A DNA stretch of 64,000 nt from SAR92 clade bacterium (lineage in GTDB: Bacteria; Pseudomonadota; Gammaproteobacteria; Pseudomonadales; Porticoccaceae). Location: assembly GCA_004211905.1 (NCBI GenBank), contig SHBP01000008.1:33739-97738 (forward strand). The letters are read 5' to 3'. Under the pieces are notes generated by a model, which was given only the letters and a program-made list of their open reading frames with translations, had not been told where the DNA came from and searched no databases. Position 1 is the first letter of the stretch. Each line of letters begins with the position of its first letter. The translations under genes were made by a program, and so were the position numbers. Shown one piece after another: positions 9,510 through 18,933 of the stretch.

Positions 9510-10973
9510 TTATTTGTCGATACCGCCAATACACATGTACTTTATGTCTAGGTAATCGTCCATGCCGTACTTTGATCCTTCACGACCACCGCCAGACTCT
9601 TTAACCCCACCGAAGGGTGCCATCTCGTTAGAGATGATGCCTTCGTTAATACCGACGATGCCGTATTCAAGCTTTTCAGCTATACGGTAAACACGGCCGA
9701 TATCTCTAGAATAAAAATATGCAGCTAAACCAAACTCGGTGTCGTTTGCCATCTCAATAGCCTGCTCTTCTGTGTCAAAACTAAATATCGGCGCCACTGG
9801 GCCAAAAATTTCTTCAGAAAATACACGCATGTCTCTGGAAACATTGGTCAAAATAGTAGGCTCTACAAAACAGTCACCCAGTGCGCTCATTCCGCCACCC
9901 GCTTGCACCACCGCTCCTTTAGTCACAGCATCATCAATAAATTCACAGACACTTACTGCCGCTTTGTGATCAATTAATGGTCCAACCACTACACCCTCTT
10001 CTGCACCATTACCCATAGCCAACGCTTTAACCGCCGCGGTAAATTTGGTGGTAAATTCTTCTGCGATAGGCGATTGCACTAATATTCGGTTGGAACAAAC
10101 ACAGGTTTGACCGGCGTTGCGATACTTAGAAATCATGGCTCCAGTTACTGCAGAGTCAATGTCCGCATCATCAAAAACAATAAAGGGTGCGTTACCCCCT
10201 AGCTCCATAGAGGTGCGTTTAACAGTTGCAGCACACTCGGCCATTAATTGCTTGCCCACCGGAGTTGAACCTGTAAATGTCACCTTGCGAACCAATGGGT
10301 TGCTAGTGATCTCAGCACCAATCTGTGAGGTGCGGCCGGTGAGAATATTCATTAGCCCCGGCGGAAACCCTGCACGCTCTGCCAGTACCATCAGCGCTAA
10401 AGCTGATAAGGGTGTGGCATTGGCGGGTTTAACTACAACAGAGCAGCCCGCGGCGATTGCAGGCGCTATTTTTCGCGTGAGCATCGCATTGGGGAAATTC
10501 CATGGCGTGATACAGGCCACAACCCCTACCGGCTGTTTAATAACCATGACTCGCTTGTCATTGGATGGCTGCGGAATAGTATCGCCATAGACACGTTTCG
10601 ACTCTTCACCAAACCACTCAATGTAATTGGCTCCGTAGGCAATCTCACCTCGGGCTTCAGCTAAAGGTTTGCCCTGCTCAGCGGTTAAAATTTGAGCAAG
10701 ATCTTCCTGGTTTTCCATAATCAGTGTAAACCACCGGCGCAATAGTGCCGCCCGCTCTTTGGCCGTGGTTTCCGACCATGATTTTTGCGCATCGGCGGCT
10801 GCCTCGATCATTCGTCGAGTCTCAGCGGTACCACATTTCGCTACCGATGAAATTACTTCACCCGTTGCTGGGTTGGTCACCTCAAGGGTCTCGCCGTTAT
10901 CGGCATCTACCCAAACGCCATTAATATGCGCTTGGTGGGTAATTAAACCGTTATCTTTTAAGTTCAGTGTCAT
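9510..10973 (-). CDS. gabD: NAD(P)-dependent succinate-semialdehyde dehydrogenase
   Basis: Aldehyde dehydrogenase of 487 residues that oxidises succinic semialdehyde to succinate. Seen in sequence: [10 protein letters not shown] (about 155-164), the nucleotide-binding FTGSTPVGK at 233-241, the general base E257 in [11 protein letters not shown], and the catalytic cysteine C291 in [10 protein letters not shown]. The second cysteine two residues later (C293) is typical of GabD-type SSADHs, where it can form a redox-sensitive disulfide. It is the first gene of the pair with the aminotransferase and is divergent from the guanidinobutyrase gene, with 276 bp of shared upstream DNA. The ribosome site is weak (AACCCA). 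Together the three genes can take 4-guanidinobutyrate to succinate. Confidence 0.88.
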   Translation of the reverse strand: MTLNLKDNGLITHQAHINGVWVDADNGETLEVTNPATGEVISSVAKCGTAETRRMIEAAADAQKSWSETTAKERAALLRRWFTLIMENQEDLAQILTAEQGKPLAEARGEIAYGANYIEWFGEESKRVYGDTIPQPSNDKRVMVIKQPVGVVACITPWNFPNAMLTRKIAPAIAAGCSVVVKPANATPLSALALMVLAERAGFPPGLMNILTGRTSQIGAEITSNPLVRKVTFTGSTPVGKQLMAECAATVKRTSMELGGNAPFIVFDDADIDSAVTGAMISKYRNAGQTCVCSNRILVQSPIAEEFTTKFTAAVKALAMGNGAEEGVVVGPLIDHKAAVSVCEFIDDAVTKGAVVQAGGGMSALGDCFVEPTILTNVSRDMRVFSEEIFGPVAPIFSFDTEEQAIEMANDTEFGLAAYFYSRDIGRVYRIAEKLEYGIVGINEGIISNEMAPFGGVKESGGGREGSKYGMDDYLDIKYMCIGGIDK

Positions 10974-11249
10974 TGGGTTTTCCGGTATTTGTCAGTGTTG
11001 GTCACAGTTATTTTCTTACGTGCTTTTACACAAGGCGTTAGCATAGCTGAATATTAACAAAAATAAATTATCTTTACGGGCCTTTGCAATACCCCCGCTT
11101 AGGTATAGGGCTTGTGGTGCATCCAAGTTTCTAATCATAGACTACTGTTATTGCTCAGTGTTCTTTGGTTTAGAGATTTAACCTATAATGCTCTAACATT
11201 ATTGACATTGGCTGCATAACTAACAAGTCCGAACCGAGAGAGTAAAACC

Positions 11250-12206
11250 ATGAGCAATAAAAACACCAACCAGCCCCTTGGTGGCAATGAGATGCCTCGA
11301 TTTGCAGGCATAGCATCCATGTTTCGACTACCGGTGCATGCAAATGCTGAGAATCTAGATATTGCACTACTCGGAATTCCTCTGGACATAGGCACCAGCA
11401 ACCGCGGCGGCACACGCTTTGGCCCCCGTGAAATTCGTTGTGAATCGGTGATGGTTAGACCTTATGGCATGCACACAAAAGCCGCGCCTTTTGATTCTTT
11501 TCAAATTGCTGATGTGGGGGATGTGCCTTTAAACACCTTTAATCTGCTCAAATCTATCGACATTATTGAGAAGTTTGCTGACGAAGTCATTAGCCACGGT
11601 GCTAAGCCGGTTTCTTTTGGTGGTGACCACACTATGACCTTGCCTTTGTTGCGCTCAATAACAAAAAAACATGGCCCTGTGGCCCTTATTCATGTTGATG
11701 CTCATGCTGACACTAATGATGTGATGTTTGGAGAAAAGGTAGCCCATGGCACTGTATTCAGACGTGCTATTGAAGAAGGTTTAGTAGATTGCAATAAAAT
11801 GTTTCAGATCGGTCTTAGAACCACAGGCTATTCATCAGAGGACTTTGACTGGGCGAGTAATCAGGGCGTTCGGGTGATTCAAGCTGAGGAATGCTGGTAC
11901 AAATCTCTTGCGCCACTTATGGAAGAAATCAGAGTAACCATAGGCCCTGATACACCCGCTTATCTCTCTTTTGATATCGACGGTTTAGATCCCTCAGTGG
12001 CTCCGGGAACAGGGACTCCAGAACCCGGTGGGTTAACAAGTACCCAGGGAATTGAGATTGTTCGAGGCTGTTGGGGGCTTAATATGGTTGGCGCGGATCT
12101 AACGGAGGTTTCACCCCCCTATGACACTACAGGGAACACCTCCCTGCTGGCAGCTAACCTAGTTTTTGAAATGTTGTGCACCTTCCCTGGTTGCAAACGC
12201 GCCTAG
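11250..12206 (+). CDS. gbuA: Guanidinobutyrase (ureohydrolase family)
   Basis: Ureohydrolase of 318 residues, 4-guanidinobutyrate to GABA plus urea. The binuclear manganese ligands are all visible: H127 in GGDHTMT, D150/H152/D154 in HVDAHADTND, and D241/D243 in SFDIDGLDPS. The N-terminal QPLGGNEMPRFAGIA segment, GTRFGPREIRCESVM, and VSPPYDTTGNTSLLAANL match the guanidinobutyrase/guanidinopropionase branch (Pseudomonas GbuA) more than agmatinase SpeB, from memory of those sequences. Starts at an ATG after GAGAGAG. Divergent from gabD and the aminotransferase. Released urea is not obviously handled by any gene in the window. Agmatinase activity is the main alternative. Confidence 0.85.
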   Translation: MSNKNTNQPLGGNEMPRFAGIASMFRLPVHANAENLDIALLGIPLDIGTSNRGGTRFGPREIRCESVMVRPYGMHTKAAPFDSFQIADVGDVPLNTFNLLKSIDIIEKFADEVISHGAKPVSFGGDHTMTLPLLRSITKKHGPVALIHVDAHADTNDVMFGEKVAHGTVFRRAIEEGLVDCNKMFQIGLRTTGYSSEDFDWASNQGVRVIQAEECWYKSLAPLMEEIRVTIGPDTPAYLSFDIDGLDPSVAPGTGTPEPGGLTSTQGIEIVRGCWGLNMVGADLTEVSPPYDTTGNTSLLAANLVFEMLCTFPGCKRA

Positions 12207-12252
12207 TACCATCTGAGGCTATCGTAGTTACTTTAAACCCTGTAATCTGAGC

Positions 12253-12279
12253 AGGGAGCTTGCGAGCGCTCTCCCTTTT
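12253..12279 (+). terminator. Probable rho-independent terminator after gbuA
   Basis: AGGGAG at 12253-12258 pairs with CTCCCT at 12271-12276, with a nested GCT/AGC pairing inside, and is followed by a run of four T. It lies 47 bp after the gbuA stop and before the MATE gene, so it probably separates the two transcription units. Confidence 0.5.
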
Positions 12280-12309
12280 AACAGGCCACTATTGAAATAG
12301 TTTAAATAA

Positions 12310-13641
12310 ATGCAAATTCCTGACTCCATCAGTTACCGATTCCTGTTGCAAAAAGCATGGCCAATCATTTTGGCTAATGCGTCAGTCCCACTGTTGGGGC
12401 TTGTTGATACGGCTGTGATCGGTAACGTTGCTACTGTAGAAGATCTTGGAGCTATCGCCTTTGGTGCATTGATTTTTTCTTTTGTCTATTGGAGCTTTGG
12501 CTTTTTAAGAATGGGCACAACGGGTTTTGCTGCCCAAGCTTCCGGCGCTGGAGATGAACAAGAAGTAAGAGCAGTACTCGGCAGGGCCCTACTGATTGCA
12601 GCCTGTATTGGTATGGCTTTAATTTTGATCCAATTGCCCATCGAGTTGACTGCCTTTTCACTGCTAGATGGAAGCGCCCAAGTTGAAGCTGTGGCCAAAG
12701 AGTATTTTAATATCCGTATCTGGGGTGCCCCCGCTACGCTTGCTACCTTTGCTTTGATGGGGCTTTTAATTGGCTTGGGTAAAAGTCGCACCTTGCTAGT
12801 GATTCAACTATTCTTAAACGGCCTAAATATTCTATTAGATATCTGGTTTGCCGGCTTTTTAGGCTGGGGTGCTAGTGGCATAGCCTTGGGTACTGTTATC
12901 GCAGAATGGACAACTGTGCTGTTCGCAGGATTATTGATATTTAAAACATTGAGTAAGCGCAAGATATTGAACGAGGAATTTTGGCCTAAGACCAGAATCA
13001 TGGACTGGCCGGCGCTACTAAAAACTATATCGTCAAATGTTGATATTATGCTGCGAACGCTGATTTTGGTGTTTTCCTTCGCCTTCTTTACTAATCAGAG
13101 CGCAAAGTTTGGTGACACACTACTAGCCAGTAACCATATCTTACTGCAATTAATTGCATTCTCAGCGTTCTTTCTTGATGGGTATGCTTTTGTAGTGGAG
13201 GCTCTAGTTGGCAACGCCATAGGCGCAAAGCGCAGAGATATTTTTGATCTCGCGGTTCGACGAACAACCATTTTGGCCATAGCCACTGCCATGCTGTTGG
13301 CACTAGCTATTATGATATTGGGTGATGTGGCTGTCATGCTACTAACCGATATTAGTGCAGTGCGCCATGCCGTCAATCCATTGCTCCCATTGGCTGCGCT
13401 CTATGTGTTGCTCTCTTTTGCAGCCTTTCAGCTAGATGGCATTTTTATCGGCGCTTCGTTTACCCGACAAATGCGAGATGCCGCTGTGCTATCTATTGCG
13501 GTTTACCTTATCGTTTGGTGGGCCCTAGCAGACCACTTCGGCGTTCAAGGTCTTTGGGGAGCAATGATTATTTATGTTGTTGCCCGCGCTCTGGCTTTGT
13601 TGCTATTTTATAAGTCGCTGCGCCGGTCAGTTGGCGTTTAA
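12310..13641 (+). CDS. MATE-family efflux transporter (DinF-like)
   Basis: Inner-membrane exporter of 443 residues with about twelve hydrophobic helices arranged as two MATE halves. The first half begins with AWPIILANASVPLLGLVDTAVIGN, the typical MATE helix-1 segment, followed by the loop with MGTTGFAAQASGAGD. The DinF subgroup is suggested by overall pattern. Members use proton or sodium gradients to expel cationic drugs or metabolites; the substrate is not predictable here. No strong ribosome site precedes the ATG (the upstream sequence is AT-rich). It is preceded by a likely terminator and followed at 80 bp by the DUF2459 gene in the same direction. Confidence 0.9.
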   Translation: MQIPDSISYRFLLQKAWPIILANASVPLLGLVDTAVIGNVATVEDLGAIAFGALIFSFVYWSFGFLRMGTTGFAAQASGAGDEQEVRAVLGRALLIAACIGMALILIQLPIELTAFSLLDGSAQVEAVAKEYFNIRIWGAPATLATFALMGLLIGLGKSRTLLVIQLFLNGLNILLDIWFAGFLGWGASGIALGTVIAEWTTVLFAGLLIFKTLSKRKILNEEFWPKTRIMDWPALLKTISSNVDIMLRTLILVFSFAFFTNQSAKFGDTLLASNHILLQLIAFSAFFLDGYAFVVEALVGNAIGAKRRDIFDLAVRRTTILAIATAMLLALAIMILGDVAVMLLTDISAVRHAVNPLLPLAALYVLLSFAAFQLDGIFIGASFTRQMRDAAVLSIAVYLIVWWALADHFGVQGLWGAMIIYVVARALALLLFYKSLRRSVGV

Positions 13642-13721
13642 AACATTCGAGCGTTAACATTAACTTTTCCAATGATCGACAACTTGGCAAGCCTTGTGTA
13701 GCTACTGGAGACAACCAGTTT

Positions 13722-14279
13722 ATGACAGATACCTCCATTTACTTTAGTAATAATGGCCTACACACCCATTTGCTGTTACCTACGGCTAAGGTGAATGATC
13801 GTGTACCCTCCCTGCAAGCCTATTTCCCTAATTCTGCCTGGTTACAAATAGGCTGGGGCGACTATGAATACTACGGTAATCCTAAGCAGACAAAATGGAT
13901 GGGGTTAAAAGCACTTTTCTCACCCACAGCTGCTGTTATGGGGATACTGGGTGTCAATGCGATACCTAATGACATATCCAGAAAAAGAAAGCTTTATGAA
14001 ATTCATCTAGACAGTATGCACTGGAATGCCATATTGGATTTTGTCTGCGAGCATCTGAAACTTGATGCCTCTAACCAAGCGACAGAGGTAAGGGTTAAGG
14101 ATAATGGTGAGATGTTTTTTGAAGCTCATGGGACTTACACCATTTTTAATACCTGCAATCATTGGACTGCAAGGGCATTAAATGTCGCTGGTTTAAGAAT
14201 GAATCCCCGGCGGTCATTCTCGCCGAATTATGTTGAGCATTGGGTTAAGATTAATGACTGCAAAACTGTGGCGCGATAA
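13722..14279 (+). CDS. DUF2459 (TIGR02117-like) protein
   Basis: A 185-residue protein of unknown function. The N-terminal NNGLHTHLLLP and the WLQIGWGDYEYYG segment match the DUF2459 family, first noticed beside urease genes in other bacteria. A histidine-cysteine pair in IFNTCNHWTARALNVAGL suggests a papain-like or amidase-like catalytic dyad, which is my inference. Unlike many family members it lacks an N-terminal membrane segment. The ribosome site GGAG is 12 bases from the ATG, rather far. It sits downstream of a MATE exporter and close to guanidinobutyrase, a urea-producing enzyme, but no urease gene is visible in the window. Confidence 0.7.
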   Translation: MTDTSIYFSNNGLHTHLLLPTAKVNDRVPSLQAYFPNSAWLQIGWGDYEYYGNPKQTKWMGLKALFSPTAAVMGILGVNAIPNDISRKRKLYEIHLDSMHWNAILDFVCEHLKLDASNQATEVRVKDNGEMFFEAHGTYTIFNTCNHWTARALNVAGLRMNPRRSFSPNYVEHWVKINDCKTVAR

Positions 14280-14321
14280 GTTACCACCCTAGGGAAGGTG
14301 ATTCCTTAAAGAAATTATGTA

Positions 14322-15251
14322 CTATAAATCTGCCGCTTGTATTTTTCGTAATCCCGACCAGGTTAACTGGTAAATGGGCGCACCCATCTCGTCCATTATG
14401 CCGCTGATGTCGTCAAACAGCCGACGATAATGGAAGAAGGGGACGCTAGGGAAAAGGTGGTGAATAGAATGATAGTTCTGGTAACCCCAAAATAAAGTAA
14501 CGACTTTTGAAAAAGGACCTTTGATGACAATGGTTGAAGTATCTCGGTATCGTCCGGTCTCTGTATGAGGGCGATGGACGATATAGGCAAATAGATATAC
14601 CAATATATAGACACCAAGAAAACCTGACACCAAAAAAAGCACCACAAGCCGCCACCAGCCAGATGTTAGTTCTGGAGTATTCGTGCTGAAAAGAACAATA
14701 AATGGCAGAACACGCAGCCCAAGACCTAAAAATACTTCAAGTATTAGCATGGCGTTCTTACTGACCGATGCCTTATGCCAGTGATTGCTCATGTAAAAAC
14801 GATATTGGGTGGCTATCCCATGCCAAACCGATCGAAATATTTCCCTTGGTGAGCCAACAATACCTGCTGAATACTGGTCTGGATCACGGTCACCATGGTT
14901 AGTATTAGCATGATGACTTAAGTGCTCTGGGCGATGCACAGTAAGAGGGGTGAATAAAATAGTCCCAGAAAGATACCCTAATCCATCGTTTAGCCACTGC
15001 AGAGATTTCTTGGTGCCTCTAATCGATCCATGAACAGATTCGTGCAAAACGGTATATGCGGCATAGGTAAGCACTGCCATTAAAGGAATGGCCGCCCATA
15101 AGCTAAAATTAGAAAATGCTACTAAGTAAGGAATCGTCCAATAGGCTAAGAACACGACAAGCCCCAGTAAAATCGTTGGCCAAGCTACCCGCCCGGTTAA
15201 CTGTTTTGCATGGTCTCTGGCAGCTCTATTTAAGCTTGTTGGGTCAGTCAT
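14322..15251 (-). CDS. Membrane fatty acid desaturase
   Basis: Integral-membrane di-iron enzyme of 309 residues. The three histidine boxes are clear: HESVHG (H70-H74), HRPEHLSHH (about 106-114) and YHSIHHLFP near the C-terminus, plus hydrophobic helices at about 25-65 and 170-220. The family introduces double bonds or hydroxyl groups into acyl chains or carotenoids using O2. With the short form and HESxHG first box it resembles the broad desaturase/beta-carotene-ketolase-like superfamily, so a carotenoid or alkane-type substrate cannot be excluded. Convergent with the DUF2459 gene (42 bp between the stops) and divergent from the second aminotransferase. Confidence 0.85.
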   Translation of the reverse strand: MTDPTSLNRAARDHAKQLTGRVAWPTILLGLVVFLAYWTIPYLVAFSNFSLWAAIPLMAVLTYAAYTVLHESVHGSIRGTKKSLQWLNDGLGYLSGTILFTPLTVHRPEHLSHHANTNHGDRDPDQYSAGIVGSPREIFRSVWHGIATQYRFYMSNHWHKASVSKNAMLILEVFLGLGLRVLPFIVLFSTNTPELTSGWWRLVVLFLVSGFLGVYILVYLFAYIVHRPHTETGRYRDTSTIVIKGPFSKVVTLFWGYQNYHSIHHLFPSVPFFHYRRLFDDISGIMDEMGAPIYQLTWSGLRKIQAADL

Positions 15252-15529
15252 TAAAACCCTCCGATTACTGTTTTTGTTATTATCATCGCGAGTCTTGAAC
15301 TCTCTGTAGCAGTATAGTTCACATTTTTGGCTAAGACAGACTCTAATACGGTCATAGAAGGACTCTATTTTGGTCTATGTAGGGTGCTTTATCGGTCAAT
15401 TTTCCAATCTATTTCTAAGAGAAAATCAGGCTCCTTAGTGTTGCTAACACCATTAGGGTATAAGGGTTAAATTGTCATAGGCGTTAATCTGTTGATTATC
15501 CGTTGGCTTACTACTAGGAAATTTTCCTC

Positions 15530-16954
15530 ATGAGTGACAATAAGTTCTCATCACATGATCAGTCCTATTTTGATCAATTTGATACTGACATAATTAATCA
15601 GCAAGACAAAAATCATTTTCTACACCCTTTCCAAGTATTTGATGCATTTACAGAAGAAGGCGCGTTGCCCATTGCTGCCGCTCACGAGGCCTATATCTAT
15701 GACAGCGATGGTAATCGATATTTAGATGCTGTTGGTGGTCTTTGGTGCACCAATATCGGTCTTGGAAGAGAAGAGATGGCAGAGGCTATTGCCGATCAAG
15801 TGCGCAACATGGCCTATGCTAGCCCGTTTGTGGACATGACTAATATTCCTGCAGCCCAACTGTCCGCGAAATTAGCAGATTTAGCTCCGGGAGACCTTAA
15901 CCATATCGCCCTATCATGCGGTGGCTCTACTGCTGTTGATACGGCTTATCGGTTAATACATTTCTATCAGAACTGCCGAGGTAAGCACGACAAAAAGCAT
16001 ATTATCTCTCGAGTAAATTCTTATCACGGTACTACCTATGCCGCAATGTCTATCGGCGGTAAGCCTGGGGATCACCCCCCAGAATTCGACTACATTAAAG
16101 ATACTATTCATCATATTTCTTGCCCCAACTTCTATAGGGCGGAGGCAGGTGTTACGGAAACTGAATTTCTCGCTGCAAAATTAGCTGAATTAGAAAACAA
16201 AATTCTATCTATTGGTGCTGATAAGGTGGCCGCATTTTTTGCCGAGCCCATCTTTGGTGCCGGTGGCGTTATTGTGCCGCCTAAGGGTTATCACCGAGGA
16301 ACATGGGAAATATGTCAAAAGTACGATGTTTTGTATGTGTCCGATGAAGTCGTTACCGCCTTTGGTCGACTCGGACACTGGTTTGCCTCCAAGGAAGTGT
16401 TTGATTTTCAGCCCGACATTATTTGTTCAGCCAAGGGCTTAACATCAGGGTATCAACCGCTGGGAGCAACAATTTACTCAAGTGCGATTCATGATGTCAT
16501 CAGTGAATTAGGGCATGGTCGATGCTTTACCCATGGTTACACCTATTCTGGCCATCCGGTCGCCTGTGCTGCGGCGCTCAAAAATATTGAAATCATGGAG
16601 CGCGAGCAATTATTGCCTCATGTACAACACCTCGGTCCCTACTTTCAAGAGCAGCTGAAAACATTGACTGATCTCCCTATCGTTGGTGATGTCAGAGGCG
16701 TGGGTTTGATGGCCTGTGTTGAGTTTGTGAAAGACAAAGAGACTAAGGAACTATTTTCAGAGGATTTGGATATTGGTAAGTGGGTATCAAACCAAGCGGA
16801 TTCTCGAGGTCTCATTGTTCGCCCCATCATCAATCTTAACGTGATGTCGCCTCCGTTAATTATTGACCGTGCTCAAGTAGACTTCATTGTAGCCACCTTG
16901 CGAGATAGTATTCTTGCTTGTATAAAAGATTTACAGAAAGAGGGGCATTTCTAA
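15530..16954 (+). CDS. Class III aminotransferase (putrescine/taurine-pyruvate-like)
   Basis: PLP enzyme of 474 residues. GGLWCTNIGLGREEM lies at 69-83, the HGTT segment at 166-169, the PLP aspartate in VSDEVVTAFGR at 270-280, and the Schiff-base lysine K302 in CSAKGLTSGYQP. The phosphate-binding loop reads SCGGSTAVDTAYRLI instead of the commoner GSEANDT, marking a distinct subgroup from the first aminotransferase at 8.1 kb. Pyruvate is the likely acceptor; donors in related enzymes are putrescine, taurine, beta-alanine or omega-amino acids. A good AGGAAA ribosome site precedes the ATG, which is followed 83 bp after its stop by hslV. It stands alone as a transcription unit; substrate unassigned. 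Confidence 0.82.
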   Translation: MSDNKFSSHDQSYFDQFDTDIINQQDKNHFLHPFQVFDAFTEEGALPIAAAHEAYIYDSDGNRYLDAVGGLWCTNIGLGREEMAEAIADQVRNMAYASPFVDMTNIPAAQLSAKLADLAPGDLNHIALSCGGSTAVDTAYRLIHFYQNCRGKHDKKHIISRVNSYHGTTYAAMSIGGKPGDHPPEFDYIKDTIHHISCPNFYRAEAGVTETEFLAAKLAELENKILSIGADKVAAFFAEPIFGAGGVIVPPKGYHRGTWEICQKYDVLYVSDEVVTAFGRLGHWFASKEVFDFQPDIICSAKGLTSGYQPLGATIYSSAIHDVISELGHGRCFTHGYTYSGHPVACAAALKNIEIMEREQLLPHVQHLGPYFQEQLKTLTDLPIVGDVRGVGLMACVEFVKDKETKELFSEDLDIGKWVSNQADSRGLIVRPIINLNVMSPPLIIDRAQVDFIVATLRDSILACIKDLQKEGHF

Positions 16955-16980
16955 ACATTACGATTATTTAAGGTTAGAGT

Positions 16981-17008
16981 GTTGATATTCTTAGGATAGG
17001 CCCCATCT
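16981..17008 (+). promoter_or_regulatory. Putative sigma-32 (heat-shock) promoter of hslVU
   Basis: TTGATA at 16982-16987 is followed, after 13 bases, by CCCCATCT at 17001-17008. This fits the sigma-32 pattern (CTTGAA-like -35 and CCCCATnT -10 with 13-17 spacing). It ends 29 bp before the hslV start codon. HslVU is a classic RpoH-controlled operon in other gammaproteobacteria. Confidence 0.6.
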
Positions 17009-17037
17009 TAAAGATTAAATAGAAGAGGAGCTTAGCT

Positions 17038-17583
17038 TTGGAACAGTATCGTGGAACAACTATTCTTTCAGTAAGGCGCAATGGTAAAGTCGTTATTGGT
17101 GGCGATGGCCAAGTCAGCTTGGGCAACACCATTATGAAAGGTAACGCACGCAAAGTTCGTCGTCTACACAACGACCAAGTCATCGCTGGTTTTGCAGGTG
17201 GTACCGCAGACGCCTTTACTCTTTTTGAGCGTTTTGAAGCAAAATTAGAGCAACACCAAGGTAATTTAACCCGTGCCGCCGTAGAGCTGGCCAAAGACTG
17301 GCGAACTGACCGGATGCTGCGCAAACTGGAGGCCCTGCTTGCAGTCGCAGATAGCGAAGCATCCCTAATCATTACCGGTAACGGTGATGTCATTCAACCT
17401 GAAGACGATCTAATAGCAATAGGTTCAGGCGGACCTTTTGCCCAGTCTGCCGCTCGCGCGCTTTTGGAAAATACTGAATTGGATGCACGGACAATTGTCG
17501 AGCAAGGGCTCAAAATTGCCGGCGATATCTGCATCTATACCAATCAAAATAGAACTATTGAAGAGTTAGACTCTAAGGTTTAA
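17038..17583 (+). CDS. hslV: ATP-dependent protease proteolytic subunit HslV
   Basis: Threonine peptidase of 181 residues that forms the double-hexamer core of the HslUV (ClpYQ) protease in the cytoplasm. The sequence begins MEQYRGTT; maturation exposes the catalytic threonine of the TTILSVRR segment (T7). [11 protein letters not shown] and [22 protein letters not shown] are family signatures. The start is TTG, seven bases after AGAGGAG. The gene is followed two bases later by hslU, the normal operon, and preceded by a heat-shock-like promoter. Confidence 0.97.
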   Translation: MEQYRGTTILSVRRNGKVVIGGDGQVSLGNTIMKGNARKVRRLHNDQVIAGFAGGTADAFTLFERFEAKLEQHQGNLTRAAVELAKDWRTDRMLRKLEALLAVADSEASLIITGNGDVIQPEDDLIAIGSGGPFAQSAARALLENTELDARTIVEQGLKIAGDICIYTNQNRTIEELDSKV

Positions 17584-17585
17584 TT

Positions 17586-18914
17586 ATGTCTCAAATGACC
17601 CCCCGAGAAATCGTACATGAACTCAATCGTCACATTATTGGACAAGATGACGCTAAACGGGCTGTTGCCATCGCGTTGAGGAATAGATGGCGTCGGTCCC
17701 AACTAGATAATGAAATGCGCAATGAAGTCACACCAAAAAATATCCTTATGATTGGACCTACTGGTGTTGGCAAAACCGAAATTGCCCGACGACTAGCAAA
17801 ACTAGCCAATGCTCCTTTTGTAAAAGTTGAAGCTACTAAATTTACTGAGGTGGGTTACGTTGGGAAAGACGTAGAATCAATTATTCGTGATTTGGTTGAA
17901 ACCTCCGTGAAACAGTGTCGCGAAACTGAGATGCTAAAAGTAGAGCAGCGAGCAATGGATGCTGCAGAAGAGCGTGTTTTAGACGCCCTTTTACCCCCTG
18001 CCAGAGGAGTCGACGGTAAGGAAGAAGCCGGCTCAACTACGCGACAAGTTTTTCGCAAAAAACTGCGTGAAGGGGCGCTCAACGACAAAGAGATTGAAAT
18101 TGAGATGAGTCAAACTCCTGTGGGCGTTGAAATTATGGCTCCTCCTGGAATGGAAGAGATGACCTCCCAGTTGCAGAACATGTTCAGCAATATGGGACAA
18201 GGAAAGACTGCAAGTCGCAAGGTTACTGTCGCAGATGCCCTGAAACATATTAAGGAAGAAGAAGCAGCTAAGTTGGTTAATGAGGAAGAAATCAAAACGA
18301 CAGCCGTAGAGGCTGCCGAGCAAAACGGTATTGTCTTTCTTGATGAGATCGACAAAGTATGCCGACGTGGAGAAACCACTGGTGCCGATGTTTCTCGAGA
18401 GGGCGTTCAACGGGATCTGCTGCCCCTGATAGAAGGCTGCACTGTCTCGACCAAATTTGGGATGATAAAAACAGATCACATCTTATTTATTGCATCTGGC
18501 GCTTTTCACCTTTCAAAGCCCTCAGATCTAATTCCAGAGTTGCAGGGTAGATTGCCGATTAGAGTAGAACTTAATGCTCTTGAGGTGGGTGATCTGGAAC
18601 GTATTTTGACGGAACCAAAAGCCTCACTGACCAAGCAATATTGTGAACTTATGTCTACCGAAGGCTTAACTATCAATTTTACCAAAGATGGTACCCGTCG
18701 AATTGCTGAAATTGCTTTTGAAGTTAATGAAGGAACTGAAAACATTGGAGCTCGTCGGCTACATACCATTTTAGAGCGCCTGCTTGAAGATATTTCTTAC
18801 AATGCGTCAGATTTGGGTTCAAAAGATGAAAAGATCTCAATTAATAAGGCATTTGTAGAAAAGAATCTTGGTGAACTCGCCAGCGATGAAGATCTAACTA
18901 GGTTCATATTGTAA
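17586..18914 (+). CDS. hslU: HslU, AAA+ ATPase/unfoldase of HslUV
   Basis: AAA+ ATPase of 442 residues that unfolds proteins and feeds them into HslV. Walker A GPTGVGKT is at 57-64, the pore loop GYVGKDVE near 90, the inserted I-domain at about 110-235, Walker [10 protein letters not shown] at about 250, and the sensor-2 [10 protein letters not shown] near the C-terminus. The C-terminal tail LTRFIL, which docks into HslV, is intact. Begins 2 bp after hslV. The next gene (DUF971) follows at 19 bp and is probably co-transcribed. Confidence 0.97.
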   Translation: MSQMTPREIVHELNRHIIGQDDAKRAVAIALRNRWRRSQLDNEMRNEVTPKNILMIGPTGVGKTEIARRLAKLANAPFVKVEATKFTEVGYVGKDVESIIRDLVETSVKQCRETEMLKVEQRAMDAAEERVLDALLPPARGVDGKEEAGSTTRQVFRKKLREGALNDKEIEIEMSQTPVGVEIMAPPGMEEMTSQLQNMFSNMGQGKTASRKVTVADALKHIKEEEAAKLVNEEEIKTTAVEAAEQNGIVFLDEIDKVCRRGETTGADVSREGVQRDLLPLIEGCTVSTKFGMIKTDHILFIASGAFHLSKPSDLIPELQGRLPIRVELNALEVGDLERILTEPKASLTKQYCELMSTEGLTINFTKDGTRRIAEIAFEVNEGTENIGARRLHTILERLLEDISYNASDLGSKDEKISINKAFVEKNLGELASDEDLTRFIL

Positions 18915-18933
18915 AAATTAAGGGTTAGAACCC

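Noticed and set aside
10117..10590. 157-codon open frame antisense to the SSADH gene
   Set aside because: It mirrors a clearly conserved coding frame, has no ribosome site and no recognisable domain.
18033..18479. 148-codon open frame antisense to hslU
   Set aside because: Shadow of the hslU frame; composition is that of a complementary strand and no start signal is seen.
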